Below, in pieces: positions 15,258 through 21,376 of a stretch of 21,858 nucleotides of DNA (positions within the stretch are counted from its first letter, which is position 1; each line of letters starts with the position of its first letter). The translations under genes and the position numbers were made by a program. Under the pieces are notes generated by a model. The model saw only the letters and a program-made list of their open reading frames with translations, was not told where the DNA came from and made no database searches. Source of the stretch: Micavibrio_B sp048498395 (GTDB taxonomy: Bacteria; Pseudomonadota; Alphaproteobacteria; Micavibrionales; Micavibrionaceae); NCBI GenBank assembly GCA_048498395.1, contig JBEHYB010000038.1, forward strand, positions 1 to 21,858, written 5' to 3'.

Positions 15258-15818
15258 TCAGGCCTTTGGCGCAATCGGACCCAGAAGCATCATCACCTGA
15301 CGGCCTTCCATTTTAGGAGCCGCCTCCACTTTGCCCAGGTCACCGATATCTTCAATCATCTTGTTCAGAAGATCGAAACCGATCTTGGTATGGGCCATTT
15401 CACGGCCGCGATATTTGAGAACGACTTTAACCTTGTTGCCGTCTTCCAGAAATTTCTTGGCGGCACGCAGCTTGACCTCATAGTCATGGTCGCCGATCAT
15501 CGGGCGGATCTGAATTTCCTTAACCTCGATGGTTTTCTGCTTCTTGCGCGCTTCTGCAGCTTTTTTCTGAAGTTCGTACTTATATTTGCCGTAATCAAGA
15601 ATTTTACAAACTGGGGGATCGGCGTTCGGGGAAATCTCTACCAGATTGAGGCCGGCTTCTTCTGCCGAGCGCAGCGCTTCGCGGGTGGAAACCACGCCCA
15701 TCATATCGCCGTTCTCATTAATCAATCTGACTTTATCGGATCTAATATCTCTATCGACTCTTGGTTCGTTAGGGTCACGCTCGCGACGGGGCGGCATGGA
15801 GGATGGTGGTCTAGCGAT
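15258..15818 (-). CDS. infC: Translation initiation factor IF-3, apparently starting at AUC
   Basis: IF-3 binds the 30S subunit, keeps 50S off and checks the start codon. The 186-aa product has the N-terminal domain (VRLINENGDMMGVVSTREAL, AGLNLVEISPNADPPVCKIL), the basic linker (YELQKKAAEARKKQKTI) and the C-terminal domain (IQIRPMIGDHDYEVKLR, GREMAHTKIGFDLL, PKMEGRQVMMLL). I place the start at ATC 15818: AGGAG lies exactly six bases upstream, and this fits the family's N-terminus. The in-frame ATG at 15881 would add 21 residues that overlap a leader hairpin, and the ATG 21 bases downstream lacks a ribosome binding site. A non-canonical infC start is the known basis of IF-3 autoregulation (AUU in E. 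coli). A bidirectional terminator follows. Confidence 0.95.
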   Translation of the reverse strand: MARPPSSMPPRRERDPNEPRVDRDIRSDKVRLINENGDMMGVVSTREALRSAEEAGLNLVEISPNADPPVCKILDYGKYKYELQKKAAEARKKQKTIEVKEIQIRPMIGDHDYEVKLRAAKKFLEDGNKVKVVLKYRGREMAHTKIGFDLLNKMIEDIGDLGKVEAAPKMEGRQVMMLLGPIAPKA

Positions 15819-15847
15819 GGGTAGCTCCTGGGTTCGATTAAAGTCAA

Positions 15848-15913
15848 AATAACCGCCGATTTTCCAGCGGTTATTGGTCATTCATAGGGCCGTTTTCCTT
15901 GGATTTCAAGGAA
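15848..15913 (-). promoter_or_regulatory. infC leader with two hairpins (possible attenuator)
   Basis: Reading minus, the 99-base gap before infC holds TTCCTTG-AAATC-CAAGGAA (7-bp stem, 15895-15913), starting four bases after the upstream stop codon. Next comes AATAACCGC / GCGGTTATT (9-bp perfect stem, 15848-15875, 10-base loop) followed by TTTTG. The second hairpin is terminator-shaped and ends about 18 bases before the infC ribosome binding site. It could terminate the upstream operon partially or control infC expression. Confidence 0.5.
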
Positions 15914-15917
15914 TAAG

Positions 15918-16406
15918 TTAGGCCGGCGCTGTGGCTGGGGAAGTCCCTTTCATGGCTCCGGGCGCATAATCCGGGTTACATACGAGATCTTCCGTCCAAA
16001 TTTTCTGCATAGTCTGGGTCAAAAACTCGCTGAAGCTATTCTGATTATCCATACTGGCGAGTGTCGTCAGGATTTTAGCAACGGTTTCCTGCGGGCTGTA
16101 ATCGTCAAAATCAAAAATTTGCGTATTGTCGGCAAGAATCATGCGAACGCGGCCCGATGGAGACACATCGACGCGTAAGTTCTGTGCCTGATAATGATCC
16201 CTTTCGAAAATGCCGGAGATCTTACCCGTACCTTCGAAAAGTGTATTGAGCTTGAGTGTCATGTGGTGCATACCGCCCGGCATCTTGGTCATTGCTGTAA
16301 GGAAGCTGCGCAGATGTCGCGTGATTTCGATCTGTTTTTCTTCACGATCCCTGACATGTCTCAGCGTAGCGACGAAAAATTCTTTATTCAGATCAGGCGC
16401 ACTCAT
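15918..16406 (-). CDS. Hypothetical protein, 162 aa
   Basis: Not recognised. The ATG has a strong ribosome binding site (AAGGAG four to five bases upstream). Residues 1-45 are probably helical (LNKEFFVATLRHVRDREEKQ); residues about 48-100 look like a beta-rich core (HHMTLKLNTLF, ISGIFERDHY, LRVDVSPSGRVRMILAD); then come an amphipathic helix and a tail ending GTSPATAPA. There is no signal peptide or membrane helix. It is the last of three co-oriented unknown genes (43 bases after the previous one) ahead of infC. The overall plan (helix, beta region, helix, Ala/Pro tail) is shared with the two upstream products, suggesting a related function, but I see no clear sequence identity with them. Confidence 0.82.
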   Translation of the reverse strand: MSAPDLNKEFFVATLRHVRDREEKQIEITRHLRSFLTAMTKMPGGMHHMTLKLNTLFEGTGKISGIFERDHYQAQNLRVDVSPSGRVRMILADNTQIFDFDDYSPQETVAKILTTLASMDNQNSFSEFLTQTMQKIWTEDLVCNPDYAPGAMKGTSPATAPA

Positions 16407-16449
16407 ATTTATCTCCTTGGCTCTTTAGAAAATTATGTCAAAAATCGGT

Positions 16450-17094
16450 TCAATTGCCGGGCTTTGGCGCAGGTGCCGCATCAGATCCGCTTTGCATGCG
16501 ACCGATACACGGAATGATATCGTCCAGAAATTCCTTCGGCGCATAGTTCGTAATCCAGTCGAGAATTTCTTCCTTGATATCATTTAAAAGCCTGGACGCA
16601 TGAGCGGGAGAAGCCGTCAGTTTTCTTGTCATGATGTCCTGCCTGACGGTCCCTGCCTTCGTCAGCTGGATCGTCTGCAGGGAAACGGTTTGCTCCGGCA
16701 GGTTGTATTTCATGCGCAATGTGGGATAGCCGGCTACGCCTTTAAGGCGTGTCACGACATACTCCAAGTCCGAGCGCTTGTTATAGACATTCGAATTTAC
16801 AAACTGGAGGTCCTGAATCCACAGACGCGGAGACGACTGCTCCCAATAATTGAACTCAAGGCAAGGCCATGATTTGGTATATCTCGTTTTTTCCTGTGGT
16901 GTTGTATGGAACTGCCTGTAACCTTCAGTCAAAAATATATCGGCGGCATCCTGTGTCTGCCTGCTATATTTTTGCAGCATCTCGCGAAGAGGCACGGCAA
17001 TTTTCTGGGCTTCCTCGAAGCCACAAAAATTATCCTGCAAAGCCTTTAGGAAAGCTTCCCTCAGGATGCTTTTAAAGGCGGAGTCGATCATCAT
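16450..17094 (-). CDS. Hypothetical protein, 214 aa
   Basis: Not recognised. It begins ATGATG, and the first ATG overlaps the stop of the upstream gene (ATGA), so the two are translationally coupled; the second ATG is also possible. The N-terminal 50 residues are helical (FKSILREAFLKALQDNFCGF), the middle has aromatic-rich beta-like stretches (CLEFNYWEQSSPRLWIQDLQ, YPTLRMKYNLPEQTVSLQ), then comes a charged helix (LLNDIKEEILDWI) and a tail ending AAPAPKPGN. Its N-terminal FKxxLRxxFxxAL pattern also occurs in the product of the upstream gene, so they may be distant paralogues. Cytoplasmic by lack of a signal peptide. Codons are more AT-rich than in addAB. Confidence 0.82.
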   Translation of the reverse strand: MMIDSAFKSILREAFLKALQDNFCGFEEAQKIAVPLREMLQKYSRQTQDAADIFLTEGYRQFHTTPQEKTRYTKSWPCLEFNYWEQSSPRLWIQDLQFVNSNVYNKRSDLEYVVTRLKGVAGYPTLRMKYNLPEQTVSLQTIQLTKAGTVRQDIMTRKLTASPAHASRLLNDIKEEILDWITNYAPKEFLDDIIPCIGRMQSGSDAAPAPKPGN

Positions 17095-17705
17095 TTTACA
17101 GGAGCCGGCGCTTCGGAAGCCGATTGCTTCAGAATGCGCATATAGGTTTTTGCTTCCTCGAATTTCAACTGGTCAATGGCCCATGGAAAGACGGTTTTAT
17201 CAAAGCAATTCATTGTTCTTTCATTGAAAGCCTCGTCGGTAAAACCATCCTGATTATAGGATTGCGTTGATCTATTACGCTGCTCAAAAGACACGCGCCT
17301 GTTTGTGCTATCCAATATAGCGACCAAGCATGGCGGATTATGAGCATATACCTGTTGGAAAATAAGTTCGTCTTCTTTCTCAGGATCTTGTTTTCCGGCC
17401 AATGTATGAAATTCGAGCTTTAAAGAAGCCGTCTTTTTTGCTTCATCGAGGGATGAGCTGAATTGAAAATAGCGCTGGTTTGCGGTCTTGGATTTATCTT
17501 GTTCTGCAGAAAGCTTCTCCCGAATGTCAGTTTCTGCAACTTCCTGCGTTAATTCCGCGAAACCACGCAATGAAATGCCTATCTTATCCGCGACGGCAAG
17601 TGTGCCCTCAAAATGCTGCCAGGTTTTCTCCAGAGCTTCGGCAAATTTTGCGCGGAGGCTTTCTTTGAAAATTTCTTCCGGTGTTTTCGTATTTTTTCTT
17701 GGCAT
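17091..17705 (-). CDS. Hypothetical protein, 204 aa
   Basis: Not recognised. I chose the ATG at 17705 (MPRKNTK), which has AGGGA about six bases upstream; the upstream ATGs at 17738 and 17735 lie in the intergenic inverted-repeat region. Residues about 8-60 are a long charged helix region (FKESLRAKFAEALEKTWQHF), followed by a likely beta segment (ASLKLEFHTLAG, PCLVAILDSTNRRVSFEQ) and a C-terminal helix (AIDQLKFEEAKTYMRIL), ending SEAPAPVK. It opens a three-gene set with 4-base overlap to the next gene. The N-terminal helix pattern matches that of the next product, suggesting an old duplication. No signal peptide or membrane segment; AT-rich codon use. Confidence 0.82.
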   Translation of the reverse strand: MPRKNTKTPEEIFKESLRAKFAEALEKTWQHFEGTLAVADKIGISLRGFAELTQEVAETDIREKLSAEQDKSKTANQRYFQFSSSLDEAKKTASLKLEFHTLAGKQDPEKEDELIFQQVYAHNPPCLVAILDSTNRRVSFEQRNRSTQSYNQDGFTDEAFNERTMNCFDKTVFPWAIDQLKFEEAKTYMRILKQSASEAPAPVK

Positions 17706-17720
17706 GGTTTTCCCTGTATG

Positions 17721-17733
17721 GTTAGCAACTAAC
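17721..17733. promoter_or_regulatory. Short inverted repeat upstream of the three-gene set
   Basis: GTTAG-CAA-CTAAC lies 15 bases upstream of the start codon at 17705, between the preceding terminator and the ribosome binding site. It could be an operator or a small mRNA hairpin. At this length it could also be chance. Confidence 0.25.
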
Positions 17734-17753
17734 ATCACAGGTTTTAATATATG

Positions 17754-17786
17754 AAAAATATTTAGGCAAGTTTTCTGCCTAAATAT
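17754..17786 (-). terminator. Rho-independent terminator of the 59-aa gene
   Basis: A perfect 11-bp stem (ATATTTAGGCA / TGCCTAAATAT) with a 7-base loop. Reading minus, the end of the stem runs into TTTTTC, 24 bases past the stop codon at 17810. On the plus strand the same hairpin is followed by GGTTTTTTAATTTT, so it could work both ways, but no supported plus-strand gene precedes it. Confidence 0.75.
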
Positions 17787-17809
17787 GGTTTTTTAATTTT
17801 CATATTGCT

Positions 17810-17989
17810 TTATGGTCTTGGTCCGTATTGGCGGCGAAGCTTGTGCAGGCTTATTCCATCCAGCTTATCATTTAAAATACCGGAGGGTTTTTCCGCAGCC
17901 GGGTCGCGTATTTCCGGATATCCTTTGGAACTTCTTGATTTAGTAGGCGGCCTATCCCCGCCGCCAGCAAATTCATCTCTTAAATACAT
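17810..17989 (-). CDS. Small hypothetical protein, 59 aa
   Basis: A short open frame in the gap after thrS, reading MYLRDEFAGGGDRPPTKSRS and ending LDGISLHKLRRQYGPRP. It is hydrophilic, rich in charged residues, Gly and Pro in the first two thirds, with a possible short basic amphipathic helix at the end. Three points favour a real gene: the residue mix is protein-like, it fills the gap between the thrS stop and the next gene set, and a strong terminator lies 24 bases after its stop in the right direction. Against: the ribosome binding site is weak (GTGAG about seven bases upstream). The opposite strand also has an open frame (17805-18047), which reads less convincingly. Function unknown. Confidence 0.5.
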   Translation of the reverse strand: MYLRDEFAGGGDRPPTKSRSSKGYPEIRDPAAEKPSGILNDKLDGISLHKLRRQYGPRP

Positions 17990-18082
17990 AGACTACTCAC
18001 TTTCACTCATAAATTTAGAACGCAAAGCATACTGGCCTAAAAACTAGGTCACTACAAAAAATTATGCAAATTTTTTACTGCC

Positions 18083-20074
18083 TTAGTACGGAGGCTTGCA
18101 GGCGGCGACCAGTTCGGCAATGGCAGTATCCAATGCCTGAACGTCCTGCGCATCCGATCCAAGGCGGCGGATCGCCACCTTCTTCTCTTCCGCTTCGCGC
18201 ATACCGACCACGAATAGCGTCGGGACTTTGGCGACTGAATGTTCGCGCACCTTGTAATTGATCTTCTCGTTACGAATATCGACCTCGGCGCGCAATCCGA
18301 GCGAGAGCAGGCGGTCGCAGACTTCCTGCGCATAGCCGTTCGCGTCGTTGGTGATGGAAGCGACGACGACCTGCGTCGGCGCGAGCCAGAGAGGCATCTT
18401 GCCGGCGTAGTTTTCTATCAGGATGCCGATAAAACGTTCGATGGAACCAAGAACCGCACGGTGCAGCATAACCGGGCGGTGGCGTGCACCGTCTTCACCG
18501 ATATAGTTCGCATCCAGCCGTTCAGGCAGGTTGAAATCGAGCTGGATCGTGCCGCAGCCCCATTCGCGGCCGATCGCGTCGCGGATGATAAAGGCAAGCT
18601 TCGGACCGTAGAACGCGCCGTCGCCCGGAGAGATTTCATATTTCATGCCGAGTTTGTCGAGCGCCTGCTGCAGTCCCGCTTCCGCCTTGTCCCACAACTC
18701 GTCAGAACCGATGCGGTTTTCAGGACGCGTCTCAAGCTTGACGACATAATCGTTAAAGCCAAGGTCCTTGTAGATTTCCTTGGTCAGTTCGCAGAACTTG
18801 ATGCTTTCTTCCAGGATCTGGTCTTCGCGGCAGAAAATATGCGCGTCATCCTGCGTGAACTGACGGACCCGCATCAGCCCGTGCAGCGCGCCATGCGCTT
18901 CGTTGCGGTGACAGCAACCAAATTCCGCGAGGCGCATCGGCAGGTCCCGGTAGGATTTGATGCCCTGCTTGAAAATCTGGACGTGGGCCGGGCAGTTCAT
19001 TGGCTTCAACGCCATGAAATGTTTCGGCTCTTCCTTGAAGACCTTACCGCCTTCTTCCGTGTTCGGGACGACATCAGGCACCACGAACATATTCTCGCGG
19101 TATTTGCCCCAATGGCCCGAGGCTTCCCAGAAGCGGGAATCCATCAGCTGCGGCGTTTTCACTTCCTGATAGCCCCCATGCTGCAGGCGGCGGCGCATAT
19201 AGGCTTCGAGCGCCACCCAGATCGTGTAGCCCTTCGGATGCCAGAACACAGAACCCTGCGCTTCTTCCTGCAGATGAAAGAGATCCAGTTCCTTGCCCAG
19301 CTTGCGGTGATCGCGCTTCTCGGCCTCTTCAATCTGATAGAGATAGGCCTTGAGCTCTTCCGGCGTGCGCCAGGCTGTGCCGTAAATACGCGTCAGCATC
19401 GCCTTATTTGAGTCGCCGCGCCAGTAAGCGCCGGCGACTTTCATCAGCTTGAATGCCGTGCCGACATGCTTGGTTGTCGGCATATGCGGGCCGCGACAGA
19501 GATCGAGCCACTCGCCCTGTTTGTAGATCTTGATGTCTTCGCTCTCAGGCAGATCCTGGATCAGTTCGACCTTGAAATTCTCGCCCTTGCTCTTGAAGAA
19601 TTTAATTGCGTCTTCGCGGCTCCATACTTCGCGCGTGAAGGCGCTGCCGCGCTCGATGATTTTTCTCATCTGCGCTTCGATGGCCTCGAAATCTTCCGTC
19701 GTGAAAGGCTGGTTACGATAGAAATCATAGAAGAATCCATTCTCGATATTCGGACCGATTGTCACTTGCGTACCGGGGAATAATGTCTGCACTGCTTCAG
19801 CAAGAACATGCGCCGCGTCATGGCGGATCAATTCGAGTGCCGCGTCATCTTCACGCTTGATCAGCTCTATTCGAGAGTCCTCATATATTGGTAATGAGAG
19901 ATCGCTAATATTGCCATTCAACCGGATTGCAATTGAAGCCTTGGCTAAAGATTTTGCAATCGACTCCGCGATCTCGAGACCGGTCGTGCCTGCGGCATAG
20001 CTTCTCGTGCTGCCGTCTGGCAGCGTGATAACGATTGGCGAACCCTTGTTTAGTGTAGAAGCAGCTTCAGGCAT
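18083..20074 (-). CDS. thrS: Threonine--tRNA ligase
   Basis: Charges tRNA-Thr and edits mischarged Ser-tRNA-Thr. The 663-aa product has all domains in order: TGS (about 13-75), editing domain with HDAAH (H85, H89) and CRGPH (C193, H197), class II catalytic core with the zinc cysteine in MNCPAH (C361), motif 2 FGCCHRNEAHGALHGLMRVR, zinc His in DDAHIF (H412), motif 3 LHRAVLGSIERF, and the C-terminal anticodon-binding domain (PLWLAPTQVVV to the end). It is slightly longer than the E. coli enzyme at the N-terminus. The start ATG has AAAGGA five bases upstream. It is divergent from the STAS genes and co-oriented with infC, although four small genes lie between. Confidence 0.98.
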   Translation of the reverse strand: MPEAASTLNKGSPIVITLPDGSTRSYAAGTTGLEIAESIAKSLAKASIAIRLNGNISDLSLPIYEDSRIELIKREDDAALELIRHDAAHVLAEAVQTLFPGTQVTIGPNIENGFFYDFYRNQPFTTEDFEAIEAQMRKIIERGSAFTREVWSREDAIKFFKSKGENFKVELIQDLPESEDIKIYKQGEWLDLCRGPHMPTTKHVGTAFKLMKVAGAYWRGDSNKAMLTRIYGTAWRTPEELKAYLYQIEEAEKRDHRKLGKELDLFHLQEEAQGSVFWHPKGYTIWVALEAYMRRRLQHGGYQEVKTPQLMDSRFWEASGHWGKYRENMFVVPDVVPNTEEGGKVFKEEPKHFMALKPMNCPAHVQIFKQGIKSYRDLPMRLAEFGCCHRNEAHGALHGLMRVRQFTQDDAHIFCREDQILEESIKFCELTKEIYKDLGFNDYVVKLETRPENRIGSDELWDKAEAGLQQALDKLGMKYEISPGDGAFYGPKLAFIIRDAIGREWGCGTIQLDFNLPERLDANYIGEDGARHRPVMLHRAVLGSIERFIGILIENYAGKMPLWLAPTQVVVASITNDANGYAQEVCDRLLSLGLRAEVDIRNEKINYKVREHSVAKVPTLFVVGMREAEEKKVAIRRLGSDAQDVQALDTAIAELVAACKPPY

Positions 20075-20116
20075 AACGATCCTTTGGTTTATTGCGATAC
20101 AATATTAGAAAGCCCA

Positions 20117-20146
20117 ATTATAAAAAAATTTCAAGTTTTATACTTG
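20117..20146 (-). promoter_or_regulatory. thrS -10 box and adjacent inverted repeat in the divergent intergenic region
   Basis: Reading minus, a consensus TATAAT (20117-20122) lies about 45 bases before the thrS start, without a good -35 box. Just upstream, CAAGT-TTTAT-ACTTG (20132-20146) is a perfect 5-bp inverted repeat, placed where a regulator could affect both thrS and the divergent STAS genes. Reading plus, no convincing promoter for the STAS genes is visible. Confidence 0.35.
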
Positions 20147-20210
20147 CATCATCTATTATTTTTCGTCGAAACTCAGCATATTAAATGAAATCTCGATTTA
20201 GAGGCGCTCA

Positions 20211-20591
20211 ATGACTGAGAAAACCAATCATAAAATGCCTGAAAGCGAAGGCCCGCTTTTATGCGTCGAGATAAATGCACCAATTACGCTCGAAGCCTAT
20301 AACGATCTTTACATTCCTGCCATGCGTGAAATATTTGAAAAATACGGCGAGGTTCGCGCCCTTTATTATTATCCCGATCCGGACAGTTGTGTCACGTGGG
20401 AGGAAAAGGCGGCAGCGCTGGATCTTCAGCTAACGGCGGATAAAGGTCATCATGTCAAAAAAGTCGCCCTGGTCAATCCGCCCGAAAAGGTAATCGTACG
20501 CTGGATGATCAAACAGCCGCTTCTGGGCGGCGAGGTCAAAATATTTGATCAGAGCGACCTTAAGGAGGCTGTCGTCTGGGCTAAATCCTAG
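20211..20591 (+). CDS. SpoIIAA-like (STAS-fold) protein, copy 1
   Basis: A 126-aa protein of the SpoIIAA-like family (Pfam SpoIIAA-like/DUF3478 by my recall), a STAS-fold group related to anti-anti-sigma factors and lipid-binding SEC14 proteins but lacking their known partners. It fits the family plan: LLCVEINAPITLEAYNDLYI (strand and helix), KYGEVRALYYY, HVKKVALVNPPEK, GGEVKIF, EAVVWA. The serine that is phosphorylated in true SpoIIAA proteins is not recognisable. First of three tandem paralogues, 14 bases ahead of copy 2. Ribosome binding site is GAGG, six bases upstream. Cytoplasmic; function unknown. Confidence 0.88.
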   Translation: MTEKTNHKMPESEGPLLCVEINAPITLEAYNDLYIPAMREIFEKYGEVRALYYYPDPDSCVTWEEKAAALDLQLTADKGHHVKKVALVNPPEKVIVRWMIKQPLLGGEVKIFDQSDLKEAVVWAKS

Positions 20592-20605
20592 ACTTGGGGG
20601 AATTT

Positions 20606-20986
20606 ATGACCGAAAAAGAAAACAGGCTCATGGAGGAAAGCGAAGGCCCCGTTCTGTGCATCGAGGTCAATAGCGGTGTGAGTTCAAAATTATATAACGA
20701 CATGTATCTGCCGGCCTGGAAGAAAGCCGTCGAAAAATATGGCGAAATCCGTATTCTTTTTTACTATCCCACGCCCGACCAGTTTCCCGGCTGGGAAGAA
20801 AAAACTGCCAAGCAGGATCTCGCACATTATACCGAACACGGACGGGAATTAAAAAAAGTCGCGCTTGTGAACGCGCCATCGAAAGTGACACAGCGCTGGG
20901 ACCTGCTGACACCGTTGCTGGGAGGCAATGTCAGAGAATTCGAAAAGACTGATTTTCAGGAAGCCCTTAAATGGATCAAAGGATAG
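20606..20986 (+). CDS. SpoIIAA-like (STAS-fold) protein, copy 2
   Basis: A 126-aa paralogue of the preceding gene, aligning without gaps. Shared blocks are ESEGPVLCIEV, KYGEIR, GWEEK, LKKVALVNAP, GGNVREF and EALKWIKG. The start is the ATG at 20606, which gives the same MTEK opening as copy 1 and has GGGGG five bases upstream; a TTG at 20594 would add four residues. By hand count 57 of 117 aligned positions are identical to copy 3, so the duplication is old rather than recent. Copy 3 follows after three bases, so the genes are surely co-transcribed. Confidence 0.88.
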   Translation: MTEKENRLMEESEGPVLCIEVNSGVSSKLYNDMYLPAWKKAVEKYGEIRILFYYPTPDQFPGWEEKTAKQDLAHYTEHGRELKKVALVNAPSKVTQRWDLLTPLLGGNVREFEKTDFQEALKWIKG

Positions 20987-20989
20987 AAC

Positions 20990-21376
20990 ATGACCGAAGT
21001 AAGTAAAAACAGAGTACTGCCAGAGAGCGAAGGCAATGTGTTATGCGTCGAAGTCGCGGGCAAGGTCACGCTTGCAGGTTACGATAAAAATTATGTGCCG
21101 GAACTGGAGCGCATCTGCCGCGACTATGGCGAACTGCGACTGCTCTGCTCTTATGTAGATCCCGATAACTTCCCTGGCTGGGAAGAAAAAGCCGCCGAGA
21201 AAGACCTCGAAAAATTCACCAAGCATGGACATAAAGTAAAAAAAGTCGCACTTGTAAACGCGCCGGCGAAAGCGGCGCTAAAATGGGAAACCATCGGCGC
21301 GATGGGCGGCGGCGAAGTCCGTAAATTCAAGGAAGGCGAATTCCAGGAAGCTCTTGCCTGGGTCAAGGCCGCTTAA
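20990..21376 (+). CDS. SpoIIAA-like (STAS-fold) protein, copy 3
   Basis: A 128-aa paralogue, last of the tandem set, starting three bases after copy 2 with AAGGA upstream. It keeps ESEGNVLCVEV, DYGELRLL, DPDNFPGWEEKAAEKDL, KHGHKVKKVALVNAPAK, GGGEVRKF and EALAWVK. PGWEEK is shared with copy 2 but not copy 1 (CVTWEEK). Its TAA overlaps the stop codon of the converging reductase gene (TTAA at 21373-21376), so no terminator separates them. Confidence 0.88.
   Translation: MTEVSKNRVLPESEGNVLCVEVAGKVTLAGYDKNYVPELERICRDYGELRLLCSYVDPDNFPGWEEKAAEKDLEKFTKHGHKVKKVALVNAPAKAALKWETIGAMGGGEVRKFKEGEFQEALAWVKAA

Noticed and set aside
17805..18047. 80-aa open frame on the plus strand in the thrS downstream gap
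   Set aside because: No ribosome binding site, odd composition, and it runs upstream of nothing on that strand. The opposite 59-aa frame has a correctly oriented terminator and reads more like a protein.
18030..18082. Intrinsic terminator directly after thrS
   Set aside because: Only an AT-only pairing (A-run with T-run) and a 6-bp stem with one wobble pair and no T-run downstream on the minus strand were found; neither is convincing.
18239..19411. 390-aa open frame on the plus strand opposite thrS
   Set aside because: thrS on the minus strand has every family motif through this stretch; the opposite frame is a shadow with no recognisable motif or ribosome binding site.
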